43,601 nucleotides of DNA from Caldiserica bacterium UBA646 (GCA_002299965.1 DBOM01000079.1:1-43601); one strand, 5' to 3'; positions 31,534 through 40,650 are shown, counted from the stretch's first letter. Notes: generated by a model not told the origin, from the letters alone. Numbers and translations are program-made.

Positions 31534-32377
31534 AATAGCACTTGCACAAATAAACCCCCTGCTCGGCGACATAGAAAAAAATAGAGAAAAACATCTGGAA
31601 TTCATCGGAAAAGCGATAGAAAACAATGCACAAATTATTGTATTCCCAGAGTTAAGTATTACGGGGTATAGATTAAAGGATTTCGCAATGGAAGTGGCAT
31701 TGCCTGCGGACAGCAATTTTTTTAATCCAATACTCAAACAGAGCAAGAAAATTGACATCGCGTTTGGGTTCGTTGAAAGAGGAAGCGACAGTAACGTCTA
31801 TAATTCTGCTATGTACATCGAAAATCAATCTATAAAATCAGTTTACCGAAAAATATATCTTCCCACTCATGGAATGTTTCAAGAACTCCGATTTATGGGA
31901 AGAGGAGAAAAAGTTACCACATTCAAAACAAAATATGGTAATTTTTCCATGCTAATTTGCAGAGATTTATTCCACCCATCCCTTCTATTCCTTACTTATG
32001 CACAAAAAACAGACGTTGTCTTAGGAATGAGCAATATGCCGCTGCGAGGAGTAACGGGAGAAAAACCTGCCATACAAGAAACAGTAGAAAAAGCAATAGA
32101 CACCTACACAAATTTCTTTTCCCAGTTTATTGTATTTGTGAACAGGGTAGGCTTTGAAGATGGATTAGGATTTTATGGGGGATCGTTTGTTGGGACCCCA
32201 TTGGGCAAAAAATTGGCCTTCGCGGGAATATTGCAAGAAAAACTAACTTTTGCCACAATAGACTTAGAGGAAATTTATAAAAAGAGACAACTATTCCCGC
32301 TTGCAAGAGAAGAGGATTTAAATATTGTGCAGAATAATCTCAGTAGAATTCTGGAGGAAAACTATGGAAAATTTTAG
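31523..32377 (+). CDS. glutamine amidohydrolase (nitrilase-type) partner of NAD synthetase
   Basis: This is 284 residues with the nitrilase catalytic triad: E in VFPELSITGY, K in YRKIYLPTHG and C in LICRDLFHP. The domain resembles the N-terminal glutaminase of NadE, which releases ammonia for NAD synthesis. It is encoded apart from the synthetase, whose gene overlaps its 3' end by 14 bases. The gene overlaps QueT by 11 bases. GGGAG lies before ATG. Pairing with NadE is inferred from synteny and similarity. Confidence 0.85.
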   Translation: MKVKIALAQINPLLGDIEKNREKHLEFIGKAIENNAQIIVFPELSITGYRLKDFAMEVALPADSNFFNPILKQSKKIDIAFGFVERGSDSNVYNSAMYIENQSIKSVYRKIYLPTHGMFQELRFMGRGEKVTTFKTKYGNFSMLICRDLFHPSLLFLTYAQKTDVVLGMSNMPLRGVTGEKPAIQETVEKAIDTYTNFFSQFIVFVNRVGFEDGLGFYGGSFVGTPLGKKLAFAGILQEKLTFATIDLEEIYKKRQLFPLAREEDLNIVQNNLSRILEENYGKF

Positions 32378-33185
32378 ATTAAATTACGAACTTGTAAAAA
32401 AATTTATTATAGAATTTATCAAAGAAGAAGTGCACAGCAATGGATTTAATCGATGTGTCGTAGGATTATCGGGTGGATTAGACTCAGTACTTGTTGCATA
32501 TCTATCAAAAGAAGCATTGGGAAAAGAAAATGTAAAAGCAATCATTATGCCCTACAAAACCAGCAACCCTGCATCTAAAGAAGATGCACTTGCAACTGCA
32601 ACACACCTTGGCATTTTATATGAAACAATTGATATCACGAAAATTGCAGATGCCTACTTTAAAAAAGAAAAAGAGATGACAAATATTAGAATGGGTAATT
32701 TCCTTGCAAGAACCAGGATGAGTATACTGTTTGATAAATCACGAGAATTTAAAGCGCTTGTAATGGGTACAAGCAACAAAAGCGAATTAATTTTAGGATA
32801 CAGCACATGGTATGGCGACATGGCTGCAAGTCTTTATCCAATCGGTGACCTGTATAAAACACAAATATTCGAATTTGCGCAATTTATGCAGATCCCAGAA
32901 AAAATCATAGCCAAAAAACCTTCAGCGGATTTATGGCCTGGGCAAACAGATGAAAAAGAACTAGGAGCAAAATACATACAGATTGACTCCATACTAACCC
33001 TTTATGTAGATCAGCGTAAAACAAAAGATGAAATCATAGCGATGGGCTACAGCCAAAAAATTGTAGAAAGCTTACTAAATAGAATCAAAAAAAACCAATT
33101 TAAGAGGACCCTACCTCCAGTTGCAAAATTTTCTCCTAGAACTTTTGGATTAGATTTCCTTTACCCACATGATCTAGGGAAATAA
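32364..33185 (+). CDS. nadE: NAD synthetase (ammonia-transfer domain)
   Basis: This is 273 residues. NadE adenylates nicotinic-acid-adenine-dinucleotide and amidates it to NAD. The P-loop SGGLDS, followed by IIMPYKTS, and the later MGTSNKSELILGY and GDLYKTQIF motifs are complete. I start at ATG 32364, which has GGAGG 6 bases upstream; an earlier in-frame start lacks one. With the adjacent nitrilase-type gene it forms a split glutamine-dependent synthetase. It converges on the PfkB gene with a gap of 15 bases. Confidence 0.93.
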   Translation: MENFRLNYELVKKFIIEFIKEEVHSNGFNRCVVGLSGGLDSVLVAYLSKEALGKENVKAIIMPYKTSNPASKEDALATATHLGILYETIDITKIADAYFKKEKEMTNIRMGNFLARTRMSILFDKSREFKALVMGTSNKSELILGYSTWYGDMAASLYPIGDLYKTQIFEFAQFMQIPEKIIAKKPSADLWPGQTDEKELGAKYIQIDSILTLYVDQRKTKDEIIAMGYSQKIVESLLNRIKKNQFKRTLPPVAKFSPRTFGLDFLYPHDLGK

Positions 33186-33200
33186 CATAAATTCATTTTT

Positions 33201-34112
33201 TTATATATGGAAATTGCGGCAAAACTTGGAAATCTCTTTCAGTGTAGGGGTATAGACACCAACATGTGTTGTTGAGAGTGCCGCAGCATAGTTCGCAAAT
33301 TCAAGACTCTTATAAACGTCTTCGCGGCTTAGATATGTCTTCAGAAATGCTGCATTAAATACATCGCCTGCTCCAATACCATCCAGTGCGTTAACGGGTA
33401 TTCCATCTATGCTATATTTTTTATGCTTTGTATATGCCTCAGCCCCTTTTGAACCTTTTTTAATAACTACAATTCCGTTTGTTGCAATTTTATCTTTTAC
33501 AATTGAGAGAGGAAAATCTTTTATTTCTTGCTCGTTTGCAAACACAATGTCTGCGCTTTTAAAAATAGCAATATTGGTCTCTAAAAACCCTTTTACAGAC
33601 CGTCCTATCCTGAACTGTGGATCAAAAAATATTTTTATTCCTTTCTTTTTTGCCATTTCAACAATTTTCACTACTTCGATCTGCGCCTTTTTCTCGGTGT
33701 TTATCCCGGAAGAAATATACAAATAGCGATATTTATCACTTATTGTTAAAAATTCCGCAGATGATATGTCTGTGTACGCACATTTGTTTATTAAAGCAAA
33801 TGTCACTCTTTTCTCGCTATCGCCCACTAAAGCAAAGATTAAAGATGTAGGGCGATTGCTTAGTTTTTTTAAAAAAAGAATTTTATTCTCATTAAATAGT
33901 TCGACAAAAAAATCTCCAAAATGATCTTTGGATATAGGTGTAAAATAATATGGATTCCCGTTAATTTTCGACAACGCCAGTGCAAAATTTATTCCTGAAC
34001 CAGCAGGCCTCATACTATACTGTTCGATGATATTATTTTTATCACTTTTCATACTATATTTTCCCTTTAAAACAACATCAAAACAGTTGTCTCCGATAAC
34101 AAGCATCTTCAT
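33201..34112 (-). CDS. PfkB family carbohydrate/nucleoside kinase
   Basis: This is 303 residues of ribokinase fold. The signature DGIGAGDVFNAAF holds catalytic D250. The first signature is present as SGINFALALSKI. It has glycine-rich AGSG near residue 37. The sugar or nucleoside substrate is unknown. Its ATG overlaps the stop of the TrpF-like gene as ATGA, so it is translationally coupled. Phosphorylation of a ribose-like compound that the TrpF-like protein then isomerises is one speculation. Confidence 0.88.
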   Translation of the reverse strand: MKMLVIGDNCFDVVLKGKYSMKSDKNNIIEQYSMRPAGSGINFALALSKINGNPYYFTPISKDHFGDFFVELFNENKILFLKKLSNRPTSLIFALVGDSEKRVTFALINKCAYTDISSAEFLTISDKYRYLYISSGINTEKKAQIEVVKIVEMAKKKGIKIFFDPQFRIGRSVKGFLETNIAIFKSADIVFANEQEIKDFPLSIVKDKIATNGIVVIKKGSKGAEAYTKHKKYSIDGIPVNALDGIGAGDVFNAAFLKTYLSREDVYKSLEFANYAAALSTTHVGVYTPTLKEISKFCRNFHI

Positions 34113-34789
34113 TTTGACACTTCCTTTACCTTTTTCACAAATAATGCCACTTTTTCAATATCTTTTCTGCCACTCATAAAAGACAAATCCAATGATGTTT
34201 TTGCATCTACCCCTGCAGGATGCACCATTGTTATTGCTTGCTGTACATTCTTCGGAGAAAGCCCACCCCCCAATATCACAGGTATCGAAACCATTTCAAT
34301 AACACGTTTACTAATCGACCAATCGTGTACCTTGCCCGTTGCCCCGACAAATCCACTCATCTGCTTACTCTCATCTGGTGAGTCAAGCATAATATAATCA
34401 ACAATTTGACTAACCGCAGCAGCTTTTTTGATAGATTCCTCCGATTTAACAGGAATAGCGTACATAAGTTTAATATTATATTTTTTGAGCATTTGCTGGA
34501 TGTCCTTCAATTTTTTTAAATTCATTTCAGAACATACATGTAAGATATCCATTTTTAATATCGAAACAAACCTTTCTATTTCGGTAATAGAAACAGTATT
34601 TACAATTACGCTACTTTTTTTCTGCGCATTTTTTATGGTTGCTATTATTTTCTTTGCTTTTTCGAGAGACACAATGCCTTTTCCATTGTCTCCCATTTCG
34701 CTCACTACAATACCAATGTGGTCAACTCCAAGTTTAATAAGCGAAAGCGCATCTTCCTCAGAAATAATTGCATAAATTTGAATAATCAT
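34109..34789 (-). CDS. TrpF-like (phosphoribosylanthranilate isomerase fold) protein
   Basis: This is a 226-residue TIM-barrel protein. The C-terminal half closely follows TrpF: GATGKVHDWSISKRVIE, VILGGGLSPKNVQQAI and PAGVDAKTSLD. D136 (IMLDSPD) sits where TrpF has its acid. But the N-terminus reads IQIYAIIS where TrpF has KICG, so the catalytic cysteine is missing. There are no other trp genes. It is therefore probably not a classical tryptophan enzyme; another phosphoribosyl substrate is likely. It is coupled to PolX upstream and to the PfkB kinase downstream. Confidence 0.75.
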   Translation of the reverse strand: MIIQIYAIISEEDALSLIKLGVDHIGIVVSEMGDNGKGIVSLEKAKKIIATIKNAQKKSSVIVNTVSITEIERFVSILKMDILHVCSEMNLKKLKDIQQMLKKYNIKLMYAIPVKSEESIKKAAAVSQIVDYIMLDSPDESKQMSGFVGATGKVHDWSISKRVIEMVSIPVILGGGLSPKNVQQAITMVHPAGVDAKTSLDLSFMSGRKDIEKVALFVKKVKEVSK

Positions 34790-36510
34790 CGTTTACCTAT
34801 AAATTCTTCAAACTCTTCTAAAGAAAAAGCGTTTATGACATCACTTTTTGTAAGCCAGGCCCGTCTTGCAACACCTATGCCATACCGCATATCTTTCATT
34901 CCATCAATTGAATGCGCATCGGTTCCTATTTCAAACTTCAGATTATATATCTCTTTTGCTCTTCTTGCATTTATATCATTCAAATCTAACCGTTGTGACG
35001 AGGCATTAATTTCCACAAGAACATCGCGCTTTTGCGCCTCTTTAAACACTGAATCTAAATCTACATCATAATTATTTCTTCTGCCGATTATTCCACCCAG
35101 AGGATGAGTAATAGCCCTTACACTGTTATAAGACATCGCGTTTATAATGCGATTAGTTATCTTTCCCTTTTCCTGATTCATTCCCGAATGAATGCCAGCA
35201 AGACAAATATCAAAGAGATTAAGCTCTTCATCAGAGAAATCAATACGTCCATCCGAAAGTATATTTAGTTCTGTACCAAAAAATATTTTAAACGGAGCAA
35301 ATTTCCTATTTAATTGCTCTATTTCTTTTTTCTCATCCTTGTAACGTTCAATTGAAAGGCCATTTGCAACACCCAAAGCCCTTGCATGATCTGTGATAGC
35401 TATATAATTGTAACCAAGCTGAAGAGCTTGTTGTGCCATTTCTTCAATACTGTTCATGCCATCTGAATAAAGCGAGTGCAAATGAATATCGCCCCTTATA
35501 TCCGTTAGCTCAATGAGTTTCGGCAACTTACCTTCAATTGCTAATTCTATTTCTCCGCTGTCTTCCCGTATCTCCGGTGGAATCCATGGCAAGCCAATAG
35601 ATTCGTAAATACTTTCTTCCGTCTCTGAAGCAATACATTTGTTTGTATTAAGGTCAAATACACCATATTCGTTTATCTTCAAATTTCTTTTATTAGCCAA
35701 CTCTCTAATTCTTATGTTATGCTCCTTTGAACCCGTAAAATATTGGATTGCAGCACCAAACAACTCTCTTTGAACGACTCTGAGATCTACCTGTATATTT
35801 TCAGTCGAAAGAATAGACGACTTTTTTTCGCCTTTGACAATAACATTTTTTACCATACCAAGCGAAACAAATTTATCCATTACAGATACAGGATTGTTTG
35901 ACACAACAAGGATATCGATGTCTCCAATAGTTCCCTTCATTCTCCTGATGCTGCCACAAATTTTTATTTTCTCGACAGGAGAATATTTTTTTAACTCATC
36001 AACGATACTTTCAGCAAGAGGAAGAGCGATACCGATAGATATACGCTCCGATTGCCTATTCTTCATATCTTCAAGACCTTTTAATATTCCTTTTTCTATT
36101 TTCTCTCCAAACCCAGGCAGATTTCTGATTTTGCCTTGCATTGCAGCTTTTTTCAAGCTTTCCACAGATTGTATACCCAATGTATCAAAAAGAATTTTTG
36201 CGCGTCTTACGCCAAGTTCAGGTACTTTTTCAAGCTCCAGAAGTGACTCGGGTATTTTCTTCTTTAGCTCTTCGAGTTTATCAATATGTCCCGTGTTAAG
36301 ATATTGAAGTATTTTATTAGCACTAGCCTTTCCCACTCCTTTAATGGAAGTAAGTTTCCCCTCTCTTGCTAAATCTTCTACTGGTACAGGTAAATTTTCT
36401 ATTTGCTGAGCTACTTTCAAATATGCTCTCGCTTTAAAGGGATTTTCTTCAGCTAATTCTGATAATCCAGCAAGTTCATAAAATTTTTGAGCTACTTCCT
36501 TATTTCTCAT
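34786..36510 (-). CDS. polX: DNA polymerase X with PHP domain
   Basis: This is 574 residues, full family length. Helix-hairpin-helix motifs lie at about 52-66 (SIKGVGKASANKILQYL) and 88-140. The polymerase active site is G-S at 186-187, D198 and D200 in IGDIDILV, and D242 in VDLRVV. The C-terminal PHP domain has HLHSLYSDG (343-351), ITDHA, GIHSGMN and GTDAHSIDG, giving 3'-5' exonuclease and phosphatase activity. It repairs DNA gaps. It starts one base after the HD gene stop, in the same operon. Confidence 0.95.
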   Translation of the reverse strand: MRNKEVAQKFYELAGLSELAEENPFKARAYLKVAQQIENLPVPVEDLAREGKLTSIKGVGKASANKILQYLNTGHIDKLEELKKKIPESLLELEKVPELGVRRAKILFDTLGIQSVESLKKAAMQGKIRNLPGFGEKIEKGILKGLEDMKNRQSERISIGIALPLAESIVDELKKYSPVEKIKICGSIRRMKGTIGDIDILVVSNNPVSVMDKFVSLGMVKNVIVKGEKKSSILSTENIQVDLRVVQRELFGAAIQYFTGSKEHNIRIRELANKRNLKINEYGVFDLNTNKCIASETEESIYESIGLPWIPPEIREDSGEIELAIEGKLPKLIELTDIRGDIHLHSLYSDGMNSIEEMAQQALQLGYNYIAITDHARALGVANGLSIERYKDEKKEIEQLNRKFAPFKIFFGTELNILSDGRIDFSDEELNLFDICLAGIHSGMNQEKGKITNRIINAMSYNSVRAITHPLGGIIGRRNNYDVDLDSVFKEAQKRDVLVEINASSQRLDLNDINARRAKEIYNLKFEIGTDAHSIDGMKDMRYGIGVARRAWLTKSDVINAFSLEEFEEFIGKR

Positions 36511-37188
36511 TTAGAGCGATCCGTCTATCTCTTTTTTTAATGTGGAAAAAAAATCTTCCATAAATGCAATTCTCTTTTCTGCGATCTTCTTTGCTGTGTC
36601 TGTAAAAAGTCTTTCCGGAATATATCTGAATTTTGTCTCTAACTCAATATTAGGTGCGTGTTTTGAAATATCTTTGATGCGGCCGTTAATTTTTCCATCT
36701 AATAAATTCTCCTTTACGTAGCTGTTTAAATCAATATCAATATATACACTTTCTCCTCTTTCCCCTGCAATCATATAAGCTCGTGCAATACCTACAGCTC
36801 CAATAGCATCAAGTTTATCAGCATCAAACAATATCTGTGCTTCTTTTGTCGCCGGTGGCGCTTCTCCCCTATAACGATGAGTTTGTATGCAATGCTTTAC
36901 GTTTTGAACTATTCTTTCCGGATAGTCCAGACTGCGTAATATCTCTTCTGCCATTTCGGCACCTAAAAGAGCATGGTCAATATTTCCGCTTAAATCCGAA
37001 TCCTCTTTAACGCGTGCAATATCATGCAACAAAGAAGCAATCTCTACTATCTCCATATCGACAATCTGCTCCTTTTTTGCAAGCATACATGCAAGCTCAA
37101 ACACCCTGAATGTATGCTCAAGGTCATGTGAAGAGGATGAAAGCTCTTTTTTAACTATCTGTTTGATTGTGTTCATCTTTTTATTCAT
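36511..37188 (-). CDS. HD domain hydrolase
   Basis: This is 225 residues from ATG 37188. The HD phosphohydrolase site comprises H in SHDLEHTFRV, HD in LLHDIAR, and later H in KHCIQTHRYRG and DADKLDA. Such small HD proteins act on nucleotides or phosphate esters; the substrate is unknown. A longer frame to 37239 would cover a TATAAT (37199-37204) placed 9 bases before 37188, so I prefer the short form. ATG at 37176 is another option. It heads the operon with PolX, TrpF-like and PfkB. Confidence 0.75.
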   Translation of the reverse strand: MNKKMNTIKQIVKKELSSSSHDLEHTFRVFELACMLAKKEQIVDMEIVEIASLLHDIARVKEDSDLSGNIDHALLGAEMAEEILRSLDYPERIVQNVKHCIQTHRYRGEAPPATKEAQILFDADKLDAIGAVGIARAYMIAGERGESVYIDIDLNSYVKENLLDGKINGRIKDISKHAPNIELETKFRYIPERLFTDTAKKIAEKRIAFMEDFFSTLKKEIDGSL

Positions 37189-37375
37189 TCTGCTTTCAAT
37201 TATAACAAATTTTGAATAAACTGCGAATTGTAATTTCATTTATGTTAAGATAAATCCTGATATTTAAAATGGTTTAAACATCTGGACAAATTTTTAAAAA
37301 ATATATAAAAGAAAAGATATTTTATCCCGTCAAACTTGCTGATAATAAACAATTAACATTGCTTAAAGAATAAAA

Positions 37376-37403
37376 AAGGAGCGCCTTTAATCTGGCACTC
37401 CTT
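37376..37403 (-). terminator. intrinsic terminator of the MATE gene
   Basis: On the minus strand AAGGAGTGCC and GGCGCTCCTT form a stem with one wobble pair and an 8-base loop, then TTTT. It lies 22 bases after the MATE stop. Confidence 0.8.
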
Positions 37404-37425
37404 CAAAAAAATATTGCTAATTAGG

Positions 37426-38841
37426 TTATCCTTCGACAGGAACAATTGGAACAGTTTCAAGTTTCTCCTTATGTATAATCGGTTTCTTCCACTCGCCTTT
37501 ATAATAAAAGAACAGTGCAACAATCGCTGCACCCACATTGCTGAGCGCCATCCCCCACCATATACCAGTAGAATCAAACCGCATGCCAAGGAGATAGGCA
37601 AGTGGAATCCTTAATGCCCATAATCGAATGATATCTGCCACCATGGGCTGGACATTATGCCCGGAGCCTCTAAACAATGCCGTAATTGCACCAAATAAGC
37701 CAAAAAATGGAATACCAATTATGAAAATCGAGAGAAAACGAACCCCTTCTTGAATGATATCAGGTCTTCCGGGTATAAACATTTTAAGGAATGGAACCCT
37801 TAAAGCAAAAACAAGTAATGCCTCAAGAAGAGTAACAAACACTACAATTTTGAGGCCTTCCTTTGCAATTTTTTCTACTCTATGTATCAGGTTCGCACCC
37901 AGATTTTGACCAATCAAAGTCATAATACCCATTCCCAATCCATCCACCGCAATAAATATGATGGAAATAAGTCTATCTCCTACCCCATATGCCGCAAGAA
38001 CAGTTTCAGGATTATTTACTCTCCCAATAATTCCCATGACAAGTACAAATCCAAACGCTGTTGTAGAATTCCCAACTGCAGCAGGAAGCCCTACTTTAAA
38101 AATTTTCTTCATCCATTCCCACACCGGGATGAGTCCCTTTAATGTTATTTTTATGCCTTTTGTGCCCTTAAAGAGAAAGTACATGGAAATAGTGGCTGCA
38201 ATGCCCTGACAGATAACCGTCGCAAGAGCTGCACCAAGAACACCCATACGAGGGAAACCCCACCAGCCAAAAATAAGAAATGGATCAAGAATAATATTTA
38301 ACGTTACGGTGAAAAGATTTATTTGCATAGGAGTCACCGTATCACCTTTTGCAGAAAGAATACTCTGGAATACAACGGCAATAAAAATGAAAGGCATTCC
38401 CCAAAAAACAAGTTTCAAATAAACTATAGCTGTTCCAGTTACCGAAGCTGCTTTTGTAATTAAAGGAATTAAGTATGGCGTTCCAATAACTCCAAGCACC
38501 GCAATTACTATACCAAAAATAATGGAAAGCGAAAACACCTGGCTTGCTGCAATGTTTGCTTCTTTATGTTCTCCTGCGCCAGTGTGCTGAGAAACAAGAG
38601 CTATCCCAGCCATACTGAACCCAAAAGAAAAAGCTATAAGCAACCAGATGATAGGCCATGCAATCTGCAGGCCTGCAACAGCTCCACCACTCTCGGCAGC
38701 TGGCAAATGCCCCAGCCAAAATGTATCTGCAAGGTTATAAAGTGTGTGTAAAAATTGTGAAATCATTAAAGGAAAACTCAATAAGAACATGACTTTTACA
38801 GGATTGCCGTTTAAAATTTCCTCTCTTGTAACTTTTCTCAT
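37426..38841 (-). CDS. MATE family efflux transporter
   Basis: This is 471 residues with 12 helices in two MatE halves (about 15-180 and 240-405). The start PLMISQFLHTLYNLADTFWL is characteristic. MATE proteins export cationic drugs or metabolites in exchange for H+ or Na+. GAGGAG precedes ATG. It forms a single-gene unit with its own promoter and terminator. The substrate is unknown; the sequence is closer to the NorM/DinF group than to plant forms. Confidence 0.93.
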   Translation of the reverse strand: MRKVTREEILNGNPVKVMFLLSFPLMISQFLHTLYNLADTFWLGHLPAAESGGAVAGLQIAWPIIWLLIAFSFGFSMAGIALVSQHTGAGEHKEANIAASQVFSLSIIFGIVIAVLGVIGTPYLIPLITKAASVTGTAIVYLKLVFWGMPFIFIAVVFQSILSAKGDTVTPMQINLFTVTLNIILDPFLIFGWWGFPRMGVLGAALATVICQGIAATISMYFLFKGTKGIKITLKGLIPVWEWMKKIFKVGLPAAVGNSTTAFGFVLVMGIIGRVNNPETVLAAYGVGDRLISIIFIAVDGLGMGIMTLIGQNLGANLIHRVEKIAKEGLKIVVFVTLLEALLVFALRVPFLKMFIPGRPDIIQEGVRFLSIFIIGIPFFGLFGAITALFRGSGHNVQPMVADIIRLWALRIPLAYLLGMRFDSTGIWWGMALSNVGAAIVALFFYYKGEWKKPIIHKEKLETVPIVPVEG

Positions 38842-38864
38842 TTTTCTCCTCGCTAAAAAAAAAT

Positions 38865-38892
38865 ATTATAACATAAAGCTACAATTAAGCAA
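38865..38892 (-). promoter_or_regulatory. promoter of the MATE gene
   Basis: On the minus strand, TTGCTT (38887-38892) and TATAAT (38865-38870) are separated by 16 bp. The -35 lies inside the tail of the preceding gene. Confidence 0.55.
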
Positions 38893-39271
38893 TTTCTATT
38901 TCTACGTGCTTTCCTTCTTCTTCATCTGTTATATCAATGATTTTGCCAGAAAATTCTGGGTCATTCATCGCTTTTCGCAACTCTTCCATATCAATAGGTA
39001 TATCTTCGCCTCCTACATTAATCATATTCTTCCCCATCTTATTTGCGATATTCAATCCCCAATTAACTAAACCAAATGGTATAGTAACATTCACCTGAGG
39101 CTTTCCTTCTTTTTTCACAAGGATCTTCAAAAACCTTTTTCTTTTACTCTGTGGAATAGATTGTTCGTCTCTTTTAACTTCTTTCAAAGCCTCAATAAGC
39201 TTTACTGCTTCTTCTTTTGTAATCTTTTCTTCCTCAAGCATTTCTAATACTTTTTTGATTTCGTCTTGCAT
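38885..39271 (-). CDS. SHOCT-like domain protein
   Basis: This is 128 residues. Residues 1-30 (EIKKVLEMLEEEKITKEEAV then KLIEALK) form a SHOCT-like helical pair. A central segment carries IPFGLVNWGLNIANKMG. The acidic end is beta-like. It may sit at the membrane or bind a partner. It starts at the stop of the DUF4097 gene, sharing one base, in the same operon. A similar helical pair occurs in all three proteins of the operon. Confidence 0.6.
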   Translation of the reverse strand: MQDEIKKVLEMLEEEKITKEEAVKLIEALKEVKRDEQSIPQSKRKRFLKILVKKEGKPQVNVTIPFGLVNWGLNIANKMGKNMINVGGEDIPIDMEELRKAMNDPEFSGKIIDITDEEEGKHVEIEIA

Positions 39272-40218
39272 TATTTTCCTCCTTTATTTAATTTAATTTC
39301 TTCAATACGAACATCACCGCTTATCGTTTTTAAAACAATGTCATATTTGCCTTCTCCCGATAAAAATTCAGAATTTTGTATATTCTTAAGATTCCCTTCC
39401 TTATCTTTAAATATTACATCTCCTGTTTTTGTTTTAGCTACTATCTTTGCATCTAAATTTTTTGCTTTCAACACGCAATCACCAGAAATAGTTTTCAGAA
39501 ATAGATTGCCGTTTAAGCTTGCATCAGTTATCCGGACATCTCCGCTAAATGAAGTTAGCTCTATCTCTTCTAATGAAACGTCCTGCAATAAAACATCGCC
39601 AGAGTAAGTTTTTAAAGCTCCGTTTAATTTTCCCTTATCAACGCTTATATCTCCAGATTTTAGCGACACAGTAATAGCTCCGGATAAATTGTTGCCACTT
39701 ACATCGCCGCTTATAGATTCAAGCTTTATGTCGCCAGTAACGTCGTTTATTCTAATATCTCCATCCACAGTTTTTGCAGTAATATTACCTGAAATGTGCT
39801 CAAGATACAGATCACCGCTTACAGTATGCAGAGTCACATCACTCTCCGACGGGATTACAATACTAATTGGCCGGGATGATAATAACGCATTTCCTATATG
39901 TATACCCAGAATATATACTGTCCTTTTATCTTTATATTTTGGACGTACCATAAAGGTGTTTTCCTTTTTCTCTATTTCTATAAACTCTTTCCCTTCTATA
40001 ATCTTCACTTCATCCAGGTCTTTTTCTCCGGTTATCTTTATATCCGTACTTACAAATCCAGATAGATTTAATTCAATTCTTTTTCCATCTGTAGGAAAGA
40101 CGCTGATTTCATCCTCGCTATCTTCCTCTATTGCTTCTTCCAATTTTCTCTTCTCTTCGTCAGATATCTTTCCCTCATCTAACAATCTTTTCAGCTGATC
40201 TTCAATCTTTTCATTCAT
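39271..40218 (-). CDS. DUF4097-type beta-repeat protein with SHOCT-like N-terminus
   Basis: This is 315 residues. The N-terminal 35 residues are a SHOCT-like helical pair (DQLKRLLDEGKISDEEKRKL). The rest is a repetitive beta structure of about 20-residue units with SGDV/SGDI turns (ISGNITAKTVDGDIRINDVT is one such stretch), matching DUF4097/YvlB-like proteins. The role may be a surface or scaffold structure related to envelope stress; this is not proven. It overlaps the DUF2089 gene by 4 bases (ATGA). Confidence 0.78.
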   Translation of the reverse strand: MNEKIEDQLKRLLDEGKISDEEKRKLEEAIEEDSEDEISVFPTDGKRIELNLSGFVSTDIKITGEKDLDEVKIIEGKEFIEIEKKENTFMVRPKYKDKRTVYILGIHIGNALLSSRPISIVIPSESDVTLHTVSGDLYLEHISGNITAKTVDGDIRINDVTGDIKLESISGDVSGNNLSGAITVSLKSGDISVDKGKLNGALKTYSGDVLLQDVSLEEIELTSFSGDVRITDASLNGNLFLKTISGDCVLKAKNLDAKIVAKTKTGDVIFKDKEGNLKNIQNSEFLSGEGKYDIVLKTISGDVRIEEIKLNKGGK

Positions 40219-40580
40219 TCTTCTGCCTCCCTTATTAGTTTTACTGCTTCTTTAGCGCTAATCTCTCCTCTTTCCAGCGCATCTAAAATTTCTTTTTTAC
40301 TAGGTTTTTCTTCCGATTCACGCAAACCTAAAGCAATCAATGCTTTGTCCAGACGGTTTTTTGCAGTTGGATATGAAATTCCCAATCGTTCTTGAACTTC
40401 CTTAATGTTTCCCCTTGAACGAAGAAAAACAGCAAGAAATTCTTGATCTTCTTGCGAAAGCAACAAAAGCTTGCTAATTGGGAAATCACCTCGTATAACA
40501 GTGTCACATTTTGAACATTTAAGTTCCGATATTGTAAGAATCGCATTACAAGCAGGACAATTCGTTGGCATTTTTTTCAT
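40215..40580 (-). CDS. DUF2089 family transcriptional regulator
   Basis: This is 121 residues. The N-terminal zinc ribbon has four cysteines, CPAC and CSKC. A helix-turn-helix follows (about 56-80: RGNIKEVQERLGISYPTAKN). The C-terminal 25 residues (KKEILDALERGEISAKEAVK) repeat the SHOCT-like helical pair of its two operon partners. It is likely a DNA-binding regulator of its own operon. GGAGG lies 6 bases before ATG. An AT palindrome overlapping the promoter is a candidate operator. Confidence 0.82.
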   Translation of the reverse strand: MKKMPTNCPACNAILTISELKCSKCDTVIRGDFPISKLLLLSQEDQEFLAVFLRSRGNIKEVQERLGISYPTAKNRLDKALIALGLRESEEKPSKKEILDALERGEISAKEAVKLIREAEE

Positions 40581-40595
40581 CTCTCACCTCCATTT

Positions 40596-40629
40596 TTAAT
40601 ATTATTTACTTTCACTTTAATAATATTAA
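40596..40629. promoter_or_regulatory. candidate operator of the DUF2089 operon
   Basis: TTAATATTATT (40596-40606) and AATAATATTAA (40619-40629) form perfect inverted arms 12 bases apart. The right arm covers the -10 box. This is a suitable place for repression, perhaps by the DUF2089 protein. Confidence 0.5.
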
Positions 40630-40650
40630 TATAAAATTTAGTTTTGTCAA
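40623..40650 (-). promoter_or_regulatory. promoter of the DUF2089 operon
   Basis: On the minus strand a consensus -35 TTGACA (40645-40650) and a -10 TAATAT (40623-40628) are separated by 16 bp. Confidence 0.65.

Noticed and set aside
34109..34789. Calling the TrpF-like gene trpF.
   Set aside because: The catalytic cysteine region is missing and no tryptophan genes are near.
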